This document shows, in pieces, positions 50,567 to 63,400 of a DNA stretch of 64,000 bases. The position numbers and the translations under genes were made by a program. The notes beneath the pieces were generated by a model that worked only from the letters and a program-made list of their open reading frames with translations, did not search any database and was not told the origin of the DNA. Origin of the DNA: Larimichthys crocea (lineage: Eukaryota; Chordata; Actinopteri; Sciaenidae); assembly GCF_000972845.2 (NCBI RefSeq), contig NC_040018.1, forward strand, positions 6,207,443 through 6,271,442, in the 5' to 3' direction. Each line of letters starts with the position of its first letter. Positions within the stretch are counted from its first letter, which is position 1.

Positions 50567-51364
50567 CAGTTAAACAGTAAATCAATTCGGTAAATAATGA
50601 CTGAATAACGGAAATCACTGTATAACAAAAAAACAAACAGCTGAGATTCAATCCGCAGTCCGTCCAAACCTGGGTCGGAATAATAAATAAACAATTAGAG
50701 TGAGACCCTGTTAATATAGTGTTTGATGCCGGTTAATCACGACGCCACCCTAATCCACACCACTGGACAGTAGACCATGGCGTTCAGGGCCGAGCGTGCA
50801 GCCTGGATGCGATAAGCCGTCGAAGCCGACTCCAAACGGATGACCGGACGACACCGCCCGGGGTGACAGGCTAGACCGGACCTCACTGCAGCGGAGTCAA
50901 AACAGCAGGGCTTCTCGACATGGCCCTGACACAAACAAACAATTAGTATTCATACCTGTATGCGAGCCTAACAGGCTATCATGAGGTGCACGTACCGATA
51001 GGTGAGTCTGACGCTCGGAGGAGAGCTTTATCATCTGGACACACGGGGCATTCGGCACAGAAGGGGGGGGGACACAATGCTGCCTGATAAGAACAAGGCT
51101 GCTGGTAAAACACCAAGCCAACATCTAAAAATCACGCAACGGTGGAGCTACCGTTAACTTACCTGCTCAGGTGAGCACGGAGTGAGGCAACCAGGAGGTG
51201 GGCGTGGCTACGGGTCACAAGCAAGAGGGGAGCCGAAGTACACCCTACCCCTTATTACACTACGGCCTAACTATGATTGGCTAATTAAACCACACACCCC
51301 GGAATTAGGCAGGGCTCAGAATCAAAGAGAACGAGGGAGACAAGAGCTCCCACTGCCACATTTG

Positions 51365-51452
51365 TATTTCATGCTAATTAGTGACTATTAACATGCTACC
51401 ACATAACACAAGGATATAACTTTAATACCTGGTAAACATCAGAATAATTGTC
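51365..51452 (+). repeat. 88-bp direct repeat, right copy
   Basis: Identical to 49870-49957. To its right the older interspersed repeat continues uninterrupted. Confidence 0.97.
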
Positions 51453-51500
51453 ATTGTTTGCAATGTTTAGCTCAACGCTGCAGAGTGCCCAACTTTCTCT

Positions 51501-53430
51501 GGTGTCGGTGGAGACCAAACTTGGACTTACATTCATCAGACGGACACAAGCACGACTCAAAACTAAAACGAACACCGATTTGTGAGACATTTTTAGGCAA
51601 GTCTTTGCTAAAACATTATCCATACGAGCTTTACAAAGTGGTAATGTTGGGGTTGTGTGTCGGTCTTTTTTCTAACATACTGTAGGAGTCTGAGCCATCA
51701 GTCGAATGAATCAATGCACCTTATGCGAAAGAAGGATTTGATAAAGTTTGTATTTCTCTTCCAGATACCCTAATACACTTTGCTACACTGAGGCGCATCA
51801 AGATTTAGTCTTTTTTTTTTAACAGTAGTAAATAAAGAACATTCTCATAGTAAGCAGCACTCAACAGACCCTAACACACTTTGAGAACACTTTCCCTCAT
51901 GTGAGGTGAATGATTCACTGAACTGCCACAGTGCTGGCAGGTTAAACATTAATAATCAAACAAGATAAAAAATAAAAATAAAATAAAAATCTGAAATCTC
52001 ATACTGCATTTCTGAATAAATACATTCAAGGATCCATGTCCATGTGATTGAACGCTGTGATTTGTAATTTTGGTGTATGCTGACTTTTATTCAGTCTGAA
52101 GTGAATCACTCGCTTCATCTTCAGCTTGTGACTTTTTTCCCCAGAATCCCAAGCAAGACATCGGCATGAGCACAAACGCTGAGTTATGAGTTTACATGCA
52201 CTATGGGCAGAGTGTGAGATCGATGGCAGGAGATAAAATATGTACTCAAACTGAAACTCCTTTCATGGGTGTACTTTTCATTTCATTCTAGGGTTTGTCT
52301 GGCCTTATCGAAGTTAGCCGGTCTACTTGGCCTTTTTTCATTGTCATAATAACAGTGATGGGTTCTATTAAGGTTTTTTTTTTTTAAACACTCAATAACT
52401 CATAGCATTGTCTTCCAATTGCTGAGTCCAGGATTTTAGGAGGAAAATAAACAAGAAAATTTAGCGTTAGAGGAAGGATGGAAGCTTTGATTCACTGGGA
52501 TTGATCAAAAATCCTTTCAACTCCTGCTGATGTATTGTGGTCATTTTGTGGTATAGGGCAATAAAGAAACTTCCTTATTGCCGAGGGTTACATTGGGATT
52601 AGTGATTTGGGGGAAGCTCTGATTCATAGAGGCTGGCAGGTGGGCAGATGTCTGTGTGCAGAGGCAGCAGGGCTGTGGCTGGAAACTGAAAAGACATTTT
52701 TTATAACACTTAATAAGCCAGTAAGTATATTTTAATCTAGTACCAAGTACATTAACTTGGAAAGAGACAGTCATTACATTCGACGTCAGGAAGTCTGGAA
52801 AGAAGAAATCTTTATAGGCCAGTACTTCTATCTATATCATGTTTTGTTCAATTGATGTTTTCAGTCAAGGTCTAATGGTACCCAAAAAAGTTATTTCACA
52901 GACTGAGACTTTATATGTGTTTGGATATAATTTGTATATTAGAATTTCAAAGAAATGTATAGCTAAACTTATGTTAATAAGCCGTGTGATGGGAAAAGCA
53001 TGCACATATTGCTGTATGGTGATGTTGGAGGGCAGCATGTGACAATGTTTATGCTCCATGTCTACTGTTCTGGTTCAGCGAATCCTCTATTTGAGATGAT
53101 CCGTGACACTGCCAGCACACGAGAGGCTCGATGTTTATGTTGCAATGCTAAATGTTTGCTCTCTGTTCCATTTCAGCTGCTCGTGTGATTGAGGTTTGAA
53201 GTGTAAGAGGCAGAGGGGATAATTATCCATACAGTGAGAGGAGTTGGGTTTCAAACCCACCACCACCACCGCCCCAAGGGTGCCCACTGAGCAAAAACAA
53301 CCATCAAGCTGCAACGCAGTGCAACAAAATTGGAGGGGAAATATTACACTGTAACAACCTGTGGTATTTTAGTAAAGTCTGATAGTCTTTGCAGTAATTT
53401 GGGGGTTGTAATCACATTACTTTTACACCT
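51501..53430. other. Single-copy non-coding region
   Basis: No gene recognised. Confidence 0.4.
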
Positions 53431-53439
53431 ACTGCAGGA

Positions 53440-53646
53440 ATGTCATCAACATTGTGTCTAGTTCAGAATCACCTGTCCACAGCAGAAACCTCCAGAACCA
53501 ATTTGCCAAAGCACCTGATAAGAAAACATAATTATGAAGCTGGTGACGAGACAATCTCGTCCTGTTATAGAGATAATGGTGAGAATCTCTCCACCTCTCC
53601 TAAACAGGCTGCACTAACACAAGGTCCTGACACACCAAGCTGACCA
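53440..53646 (+). pseudogene. Possible BED-type zinc finger relic (hAT/ZBED-like)
   Basis: The frame contains LCLVQNHLSTAETSRTNLPK followed by HLIRKHNYE, close to the BED-finger layout C-x2-C..LST...TNL..HL.RKH but with the second cysteine replaced by Q. Downstream STSPKQAALTQG resembles the linker that follows BED fingers in hAT transposases and ZBED proteins. A pyrimidine-rich stretch ending CTGCAG lies just before the ATG, as a splice acceptor would. The frame ends at a stop after 67 codons and no transposase body follows. It is either a transposon relic or a lone captured exon. Confidence 0.4.
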
Positions 53647-53649
53647 CAT

Positions 53650-56600
53650 GAAACCAGCAGCAGACACAGGCTTGACACTTTCCACTGTGGCACACCTTGT
53701 GTTACATAACTTGCACCTGAGCTGACCGCAGAGCAAAAAGGCCAGCTGGCTGCTGAAATGTGAGTATGTTCTGCATTTGTGTGAGGAAAAAAAATATCTT
53801 GTCAACAGCCTGTTTTCATAATTCAAATAAACATTGCAGAGGGGCAAACAATGCAAACTAGCCAACCATTCAGTCAATATGTTTTAGCTGTCTTGTTATA
53901 TGCTTTGAATACAAATTGAGAATACACATCTGATAAGAAGTTGCAGTTGGCACTGAACCGTTTTGTTTTGCTGCTCATCATTCTGTGGTCTGCTGTTTGT
54001 GTGAGAGGCAAAAAAAAACAAAAAAAAAACAAGGAGAAACTTCACTAAATGAGTGAAAGCTAACCTTAATAGCTGGAGGTCGATGGTTGGTCACAGTTAC
54101 TCAACAAATGCGGACTTTAGAGTTAGTGTCAGGACTTTTACAGCCACTTTGTTTGCCACTGTCTGTTTTGCTGTCTGTGTGCTTTTGTTAGTATGCAGTT
54201 ATAAAAAAAATCTTCTGGAAATATGACAAAAACTGCTCGGTCAGAAATATACATCCAGCAGCTTGAACAAACCTTTTTTTATTTTTCACTGTTTAGACTG
54301 TACTGTTTCTATCTTTTTATATTTGCCATGCTTTTTTAGATCTATTTCTATTTTATTTAATGTCCTGTACATATGGCAGCGATTGCAGTAAAGTTTATTT
54401 GACTTGAATTATCACATTTGGTGATCTAAGACAAATCTGGTCATCAAATTTTCTTTGTGGCATGGCCTCTTGAATTCTTGTGTAGGACCGTGGCTGGTGA
54501 CGTCTCTTTGGAAAAGTCTAAGTAGCTCAGCGGAGATCTGAGATCCAATCATTGACTTGAGTGAGTCAGGAAACTTACTTGGAGCCCTTTCAAAGTTCAG
54601 CTGTGCCACTGTCTCAATCAGGGTGGTCCAGGAATGGCTAAATTAGGCTGCAATTAAGGTTTTAGAATGACCTGATTTAACCCCACATCGATGTGGACTA
54701 CGCTGAAGAAACAAGTGTGTATCAGGAAGCCAGCAAATTTAGCTGAACTGCAGTGATTCTGTCAAGAAGAGTGGTCAAAGATTAAACCTGAAGCTTTAGG
54801 GTGGCTATTAAAAACACCCAATTAAGGTGGAAATGGCCAATTAACCAAAATCAGCGTTGGTGTATGTATATTTTTGACACAGTAGATTGGGTCAGAAGAC
54901 CTGGATGAATAAATTCAGAACAGAACCAAACTTTGTGGATGTTTTTTTGTGACAAACATTCGGGCAGGACAACAAGCTGTAAAACATGAAGAATATGAAT
55001 ATCACCGTATAATGTTAATGAATTCTTCATCATTTCCTATATCTAGTCTAACATTTTTTTGTTTTGTTGCTGGGACTATAGCACACAGTGGGCTTTCAGC
55101 CATCTGCTGCGGGATTGAAATAAAACCCAAACTAAAGTCAAAAGACATTAACAGCTCCATACAGCCAATTGGAACTGCGGACTCGGGCGAGAATTCTCTG
55201 TTCATTATTATAACTAAGACTCCTTTCACATTGTAGAGAGTCATACTGATGAAAGCTGCTTTTAATGTCCTCTGTTTCCATATATTCTTCCTTACTCATC
55301 TTTGAACTAGCACCACTGACAGAAACTTTAATTCCATCAATATAAAATCAGAGGGGAAAAAGATGCTGCAGTCCATTCCTACATTGTTTGATTGACAGGA
55401 AATCCCAAGTTTTCTGCAGACACACCAAGCAGAGAGCGCTTCACACCAAAGATAGAGACATACTCAATAAAACAAGAACCTCTTGCGTTACAGCTCTAAA
55501 CAGATAACCAAATTACTATTGACAAAATGCCTGGTGCGATTTCACCAAATGTGTTGAAACACACAATGCATATTCATGTATTGTGTTATACGGTGCCAAT
55601 ATGAACTTTAATCTTTTTGCAAGTGAGAGCATTAGTTTATTATACATGCAAAAAGTCAAGCCCAGCACACACTCTTTGAGATACTGACATTTTACAGCCC
55701 GGAGCAGCCCACAGAAACAGTGCTGCTATGTGGAAATCAATACAAGTCATTACCATTACTTTAATGAGCGCTTAAGATGCAGTGAGTTGGTATTTTACTC
55801 AAGCTCTGATAATACATGTGCCATCTCATCTGTAGGACTATTTAAAACCAAGCAAAACATCTACAACAATCTATTATGTCATGATATGATAGGTAATAAT
55901 GTACTGTGGCTGATGCAGCAGGTTTTGCTGTAATCCTTTGCTTGCTTTTGATGAAATGCAAAATTGTATTAGAGATATTTTTTTTTTCCGAAATACAAAC
56001 TTCACTGTGTTGAAGATTTAATATGACAGCAGTGAAAATTGCACACCCCTCAGTAGGTTTCAGAGAGATTACCTCTCTCTCAAATAGTATCGAAGCAACA
56101 TTTTACACACCAAACTCTGCTAAAGGAAGCTGTACAATTCCCCCAAGCAAAGAACCAGTGTCTTCTTGATACGTTTAAGCACTCCCAATCTGTGCACAGG
56201 GTATGTTGTCCTTGTTCAAGCGGAAAAGTAAAGTGGCAGCATTCCAGCTTTACGGTAACTGCAGATGTTAGTAAGACAGGCAGTCCATCTGTCCAATAGG
56301 ATGAACACTGTATTTAGCACTGGCTCTTTAGGACAAGCACAGAAACTCGCAGTTCACTGATTAAGATAACCGTTTAAGTGACCTTCAATATGTTCAAAAG
56401 TCAGAGAGAGAAAGCAGGAACACAGTTCAAAGAATGTCGTTTCTCATTAGCAGACACAAAAGATGCATCAAGAGCAGGGAGAGGGCAGCCAGTAATGGCC
56501 CATAGGACCAGCTAGTTCCCCCAAATGGACTCAGAAGGACATCTTTACGCTTGAAAACACCGTGCTGAAAGAGGCCACGGTGATTACCATTCCCTATTTT

Positions 56601-57395
56601 AGCTATCAGCAAGGCTCTTACAGATAAGCAGTGGGGGATCTGATTTGGCCAGGTTGGATCTTGGGGCGAAATTCAATCAAATCTCAGTTGTAAACATCTT
56701 GGTACAACCCTACAGTACAGTTGGATATTAGCATTTGTATTGTTCAGCTCTGTTGTTGACCAAAGCTGCTCTGCCTTATCTGTCAACGCAGGCTTGTCAG
56801 GTCTGCACCTCGCAGTGAGTGGCTGCTGGTGCTTCCCATTCAGGGCTGCAGTGCTGGGAGCGCACACTGGCCCATGTGGGGAGCTCAAATCTCAAAGTAA
56901 AAAGAACAGCATCCACTCCACTCTTCTATCGCAGGACGTACACAAACACACACAGAGTCACCTCCAACTGCTGCTGGAAATACTCAAAGAAACACATTTC
57001 CATCCACACTAGTCAACTGCAACACTAAGTTAACATTTTTGCACCTTTTGGCTACGGTAAAAGGAATATACGGTCCTGCACAGTGCTGGTTGTCCCTTGA
57101 ATCCATTTATACTTCCCATGTGTGTATATGGTAATCATTTAAAGTTTTAGTATATAAAACTTCTTGTATCTAAAACACATTCTTTCTGTATAATATTGTG
57201 ATGCATGGCATACGAGTCCACATGTGTCTTTCATGTGATCGTCTCTGCTGGTCAGATCGACGTTACAATACAATAAGTAGTCACTAAAATCCAAAAAACA
57301 CAAACACAAAACATTTTTCTAGTGAATGAAGTGAAACGTCTTTTGCCTCACCTTAGTCACTGTGATTGACACTGATGCAGTTACATCATATTTAT
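53650..57395. other. Single-copy non-coding region
   Basis: No gene recognised. TTTATTTGACTTGAATTA at about 54390-54410 could be the end of a retroelement tail, but it is too short to assign. A-rich runs occur near 54010. Confidence 0.4.
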
Positions 57396-57399
57396 GTTT

Positions 57400-57490
57400 C
57401 ATTTTACCTTTATTTAACCATATAAGTCAGTCGAGAAGCAGTTTATCATTGACAGTGATGACCTGGCCACATGGCAGCAACATAATGGGA
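57400..57490 (-). repeat. Fish interspersed-repeat tail
   Basis: ACCTTTATTTAACCATATAA followed by GTCAGTCGAGAAGCAG and GATGACCTGGCC. This is a recurrent fish repeat end in which AATAAAGGT lies on the minus strand. Confidence 0.45.
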
Positions 57491-60400
57491 GGCGATACAA
57501 GACACAAACACATAAATACAGCAACCACAACAGAGAACTACTGTATGTACTGTACTTTAATGATGGCGGTAATGAGTTCTGAATGAGTATAAAAGAATGA
57601 GGTTGGGGTGTTTTAGTGTCTTCTGCAACTTGTTCCATATTGACTTCAGGTACGGCCATCTGAATTCATTTTCTACAATGTAAATTGTAATTGACTGTTG
57701 ACAATATTGAGACTGATGCCAGTGGTTCTGTTTCAAAGTGACAGGCTCTTACTTGCCTTTCATGAGTCTGAATCTTGCAGGCATGTATTCTGACCCAGAC
57801 AATCAACTTGTCCTTTAATTTGTTGGTTGATTCATGAGGGAATGAAAACAAGGACCGGTTGTCATTTGTGTGAACAGGATAGTGAGAACAAGCAGTAACC
57901 ACCACTACAGCTGAGCATTAAGACCAGTATGTAAAGGGCCTTAAGATACAGTTCTCAAATGACTGGTAACAGTACAGCCAGACTGCCGGGCTCTGCTGAT
58001 GTCTCTAAAAATTCATTTGAGGGTGAGTCACTGTCATGGCTATCCAGATGCAGCAAAGGAGGTTTGTGCAGTTGGAGGAGCGTTATATCAGCAGCAATAA
58101 AACGATGCAAGTTACATTTATTTACACTGAATACACAAAAGGGCTCAGGTGTGATAGGATTAATCCCATCATACCAGTGCTCCACACTGCAAACACTAGC
58201 TCTAGAGAATCTCACCACAGTCAGTAAGGCTGCTGAGCCACTTTGGCTGTCGCTTGCTTGATGCACCACCAAAAACAAAGATAAAACAATGCCAAGGTTC
58301 AGGTGTCAAAAGACGTATTCACAAATATCCGAGTGATTTCCATTTTGTCGAGACATAGATTCAGTTTTCACTATGACTATGAACTCTGCAAAACAGTTGA
58401 AAATGCTTTTCCTCAAAATACCAAGAGCAGATCATTGATGACATTATTGACCTGCTAAAAGAGGGCAGCAGAAACTTCACTTCCATGGTTTCTGTCTGGA
58501 GGGTTACTGCAGCAAGAAAGCTCGTAAATACTGAAGACAGGGAAATCGATTATCTTCGGGGCAATTCGAACCCAAATACTGCGGGAGATCTTGTCTTAAC
58601 CGAAAACTCTTACCAAGAAAGTGAAACAGCTCTTAAAATAATGTTTCATTGCAGATGAAACAGGACGACATTTTTGCGGGGACAATCTGATTAAAACTCT
58701 ACAGAATGTGTTTCTTTGAAGAATACATCCTAGGGCTTTCACTATCACACATAAAGATAGATATCTCAGAGTCATTTTCACTCAAGATATTGTTGAGTTT
58801 CTGTCCACTTGAGGGCAAAGCATGCTAAAGGCTGTGATTCAGCTTAAGAGTACTTGAAATACCAACAGAACCTGTGTAATGACTGTACAAATCATGTTCA
58901 GCATAACCTTGAGTGATAGCAATATAAAACAAGCCATTGAGCAGGGCCGGCTGAATAGGTAGTAGCCTCATACAACCTGGCAGCTGGGACTTCTGATTAA
59001 AAGCAACGTCCATGTATGATCTTCCACAGTTTACGATAGCGATGTGACCTAAAGCTTGCTCCTCTGAGCTTTTCAGTTGAAAGCTGAAGATAAAATATGC
59101 AGAAAAAAATAACTTAAAGGCTGAATGCAAGTAGTAACCAGAATTTTAGATCAGAGACTGCACACTAATGCAAATTTCATCCAAGCATTTACAGTAATTA
59201 TCTCAATTTTACTTTATAAAACCCCATCAGCATAGCACCAATTAATAATATGTTTTATTAAATTAAAGTATTCAAGGTCAGGCCGGGAAAATAAATACAC
59301 ACGATTAAAAAACCAAAAAAATAAAAGCACCATTGTTACTGCTTGTGTACCTCCCTCTGTGCACTGCTGCACACTGCGGAAATTATAGGAAGAATGATTA
59401 CAAATTACAGTCATCAACGGCCTTAATTAATAGTCAGATTCTTCTCAATCACTTAGGAGCCAAATTAACAGAACAAAAAACTTGATGGCTCCCAGATTTG
59501 CAGTTGAATGAGGATGGTAGCGGCTTCCCTGACATGTATGAGTCATGGCAGGTAATTCCACAGGGTCATTGTTTGTTTGACAGCAGCACGCTCCCTCCAA
59601 CTGCTCCGCTGATAATGGGGTTTGTGTACTTTGGCTTCACAAGCCAAAAGCAAAATGGCCATGCTAACAATACAGGCGGTGGACGGAGGCGGCGAAATGG
59701 CACCGATTCATCCTCAGAGGATCGAAAAGACAAAAATCAACAGCGTCCACTACAATGTTAATCGTTTATCTTAATTACAAGCTGCCTAAAGATGACAGCC
59801 AGGTTAAATCATTATTTGTAAGGAATTACAGTGTGTACATAGCTGTAAAAACTAAAGTTTCTACACCATACAGTAGAAAAATAGTTATGTATGCCCATTA
59901 ATGTAGTGAGTAAAACCTGTAGAAGATATGGGCCCTATGCGTGCCACAATGACCAGCACAAGCAGTCCTCCAAAAGGTATTTGCTTTACCCATCCGTGTG
60001 ATACTTTCTGCACAGAACATGGCACATGTAAGGGATTTTTCCATTCTAGCATGCCACATGTGGAATAACAGAGGGTCAAGCATGTGTCCTGAGGTCATTG
60101 CAGGGACAGTATTAGGTGTTGACTTCTCTGAGACCCAGAGCAACTGTATGTTGTATGTTCACTATCGAAACTGAGGTCAGAGGATTGGGCCCTTGACACA
60201 GATAGGTACATAAAATAGAAGCCTGTACAGAGTCAGATAACAATGTAGGACCACTAAGAGTAAACATATTTAGTTGGCAGATACCTTATACTGTAGATGT
60301 ATTAACTATATGGCCCTTTAGGGGCATACAATAGTTGTGGCAGTGAGGGCATTAAGATTTGCCAGCGAGGACAGCTTCTTCAGAATTGAGGTGGCATCAC

Positions 60401-63400
60401 ATCATGACAAGCGTATTGATAAATCCCCCGTTCTCCTTGGCAGTGCTTCAATAAAACTTTCAGCATAAGATCATCTTGGACTCCTGTGCGCTCTCTCTCC
60501 GCTGACTGAACTGACCATTGATGAATAGTTTCTGTCACAGCGGTGCACAGGTAGAAAGGGAGGCACATACAGCTGAGAGGCTCATTTAAATGAGCGTACA
60601 AAGACAGTTGATGATGGAAAACGTCGACACTTCGCTCTGAGAATGGAGGACTGTTTCTGGCGCAACATCAATCTACTGCCTCTTTGGTGATTTTATCAAT
60701 AAGAGCAAACTAAACACTTGGAGTGAATGCACTGGAACAGGGTAATAATTCTACAGATGTAAATAAACTATTAATTAAACACTTTCCAACCATTCGTTCA
60801 AATCAGCAAGGAAACACATAGGCCTGACATGATTAATGCAGGAGTGTCGGGAGATTATCCTGCACTGATGTATAAATTAATAAGAGTGATTCTTACAGTA
60901 CGTTATCCACAGCTGCTTTATACTGTATGATAAGTTTCTCATCAGTTCATCAAATCCCTGCAGCCGTCTGAGGGCAACAGGACATATGTTAATAAATCTG
61001 TAGCCTCTGATTGGATATGTACCGCACTGGAGTGGCGGCACTATTAAGAACGGCCGTCCACTGTGTTTACCTTGATTATATTACATGCAAATGACACCAG
61101 GCTGTTAAACCTCTACTCACATTAGATGTGTCCATCATAACTTCATATTCTGCCTGTTTACACGGGAGACCTCGGACGACCGGAGCTCATTGCGGCCTCC
61201 TTTCCAACCTGAAGTCAGCAATTCATATTTTATTCTTCACATGAATTATGAAGCAAACTCTGTTGTGTACCCTTATAAAACATGATGTAATCACTTACAA
61301 TACAGTAGAATTAAAACTAACAGTGAATTGGTGTGACCTTATGAACCACCTTCACCAAACTTGTTTATTTCTCTCGTGATTGAACTAATTGGCTGCAGAT
61401 TTGTGGTTGCTGTGTGTTTGCATGTTACTGCTCTGCATCATCCAGAAAAACAACAACAACATGATTTCCCGGAGAAGCTGCTTCTTTATTTTATTTTCCG
61501 AGCTGCGTCACATTGATTGACATGGCAATTTCAGAACTATGAACCGGTGATGTGGCTGCCTGAGAGTGTATTTATTAATCATAACCCTTTTGCACTTTGC
61601 ACTGCTGCACATTGCATGAACCAAAATAGCAGGTGCGCTCTGATACACACACAGTTGGTGCACGCAAGACCTACAGTAACTGGTTTTTGATGTAAAATAA
61701 AGCCTAAAGAAAAAAATAATAATAATAATCTTTCATAAAAAATTAATTTAATAAATGTGAAATGATCACAGTAGTTTCTTGTTTGGGAGATAAGGACAAA
61801 TTGTTTTGGAGAACATTAGCACAAGGTTTAATTACGTTTTAAATTAATTAAGTTTTCTATTAATAACATCAGATCCATGTAGATATTATTCCTTATATTA
61901 TATTATCAGCGTTTCAGTACAAAATGAGACACGTTTGACCAGAAGTTTACTTAAACAAGGTGCTCAGAGATAAACAGAAGCTATTTAATTGAGATGAGTC
62001 CCATTATTTATAACTGCATGTGAGGGCAGTACAACACAGTCAAATAACTCATACATACTGTAGTTAAATAGACTTCCTGCACAGGGAGACTCGTCATACT
62101 TCACTGCACTGGTTCCGTCCAGACATCAGAACCATTTTTCCATCACAAATCGAGGGTAAAAAGTCTTTTTTCTAAGGTTAGGGTTTTGTTCATGGGTGGT
62201 TTGTACAAGGCAAATCAAACAAACACACTTTCTTATTGTGCCGGACTGAAAAACCTTACACCCTCAACATGAAGCCACAGGAGGTGATTTTACTTTCTCT
62301 GCTTTATTAGGCCTCTGTTCAACTGGACGGCGACATGCTAAGAGTTGCATTAGTTCAACAAAACAGGATGATGAAAATTACATACAATTTTCAACATAAC
62401 ACATAATCCTGTGAAGAGGTCCAATCAGGCAATGAGTGAATTTGTCTGAGTCAGCCTAAATTCCCTCTTATTTTTCCTTGAAAACTGACATAAGCATCAT
62501 GATTTATGGCCTGTATAAGATCTGTTCAGGGTTACAAACCCAATACACAAAATAGATTTGAAAAAACATGGGGACCTTTCTTGGCACAGTGTCACATCAC
62601 CTGACAACCACAGGGACTCTGACTTATCCGGTTATATAACTATGTAATAAGGTGTTGGATTGGATTAACGTATTCATGTAATTTTACCTTGCTCTGGAGA
62701 TATTGATATTGAGACTTTGTGTGAACAGAATAGATGAACTCTCTAGCAGCCTTTTTGTTTTGTTTTGTTCTTTTCTTTCTACTGTATGTCCTATTACTGT
62801 CTTTGGAAAAAAAAAACTATCAAGTATATAAAAAAAAGATATGTTCAGGGATAAAAATCAGTTGCTACATCAGTAGCAATATACAGTAGTAAAACATTGC
62901 AAAGAGTATGTTGAGTGTCGTAACATCTTCCACTATAGACATTTAATGGAGTGGGTTCATTAGCAGGTTGATGGGGTTCAAAATGGATTCAGGTTTCCTT
63001 TCCTTCCTCAATCAGTTCACCCTTCAACCTAATCAGAAAAAAGCAAACTCTTCTTGATTGGTTGATTGTTTTGACAAAATGAATGCAGTGAATGAATATA
63101 ATTTTGTCCAGAATGTGATAGTTTTCTGAAATATTCTTCTGATCTGGTTACATTCAAACCCGGAAACCTCTCACTTCTCAACCTTACTAACAAGTATAGC
63201 TCTTTTTCTTCCAACTCTTTTCACCTCCAATGCCCAAAAGCATTTTCTCTGGGTAGACACAAAAGTTGACGACATATGACACAACAGCCAGTGTTTCAAG
63301 AGAAATTCTTCTGAGACTGTGACTGTGAGTTTACAGAGTAGATATAGAGCCCAAGTGAAGCGAGGCTCTCTAGCTGCCACAGCTCTTTGTTATATTTTTA

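Larger units (their letters stand above)
49958..51364. mobile_element. Unidentified 1407-bp insertion flanked by 88-bp direct repeats
   Basis: Sequence between two identical 88-bp copies of an older repeat, hence an insertion. It is more G+C rich than its surroundings. The left end has CCTCGGGGATATAAAACCCG, a hairpin holding a TATA-like core, then a second hairpin (CCTGG...CCAGG). On the minus strand there is an exact consensus donor CAGGTAAGT (51157-51165), an acceptor-like TTTGTTTGTGTCAG (about 50927-50940), and AATAAA near 50079-50084. These would fit an intron-containing transcript running right to left. The longest frames are only ~75 residues and match nothing I know, and no terminal inverted repeats were found. 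A non-autonomous retroelement with a long target duplication is one reading; a solo LTR or retrocopied host RNA are others. Confidence 0.6.
49686..51500. repeat. Common percomorph interspersed repeat, interrupted by a 1.4-kb insertion
   Basis: Contains ATTCACCCTCATCAGGATGA, GAATTGCAATAACTTTG and ATACCTGGTAAACATCAG, the same block order as the copies in the palindrome arms. After the insertion it resumes with ATTGTTTGCAATGTTTAGCT and CAACGCTGCAG. The interruption is 49958-51364 plus one copy of the 88-bp duplication. Confidence 0.55.

Noticed and set aside
49954..51364. 1.4-kb insert as a solo LTR (TG...CA ends)
   Set aside because: TGTCCG and CCACA can be read as ends, but they do not fit the exact limits set by the 88-bp repeats, and no 4-6 bp duplication matches. 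Kept only as an alternative.
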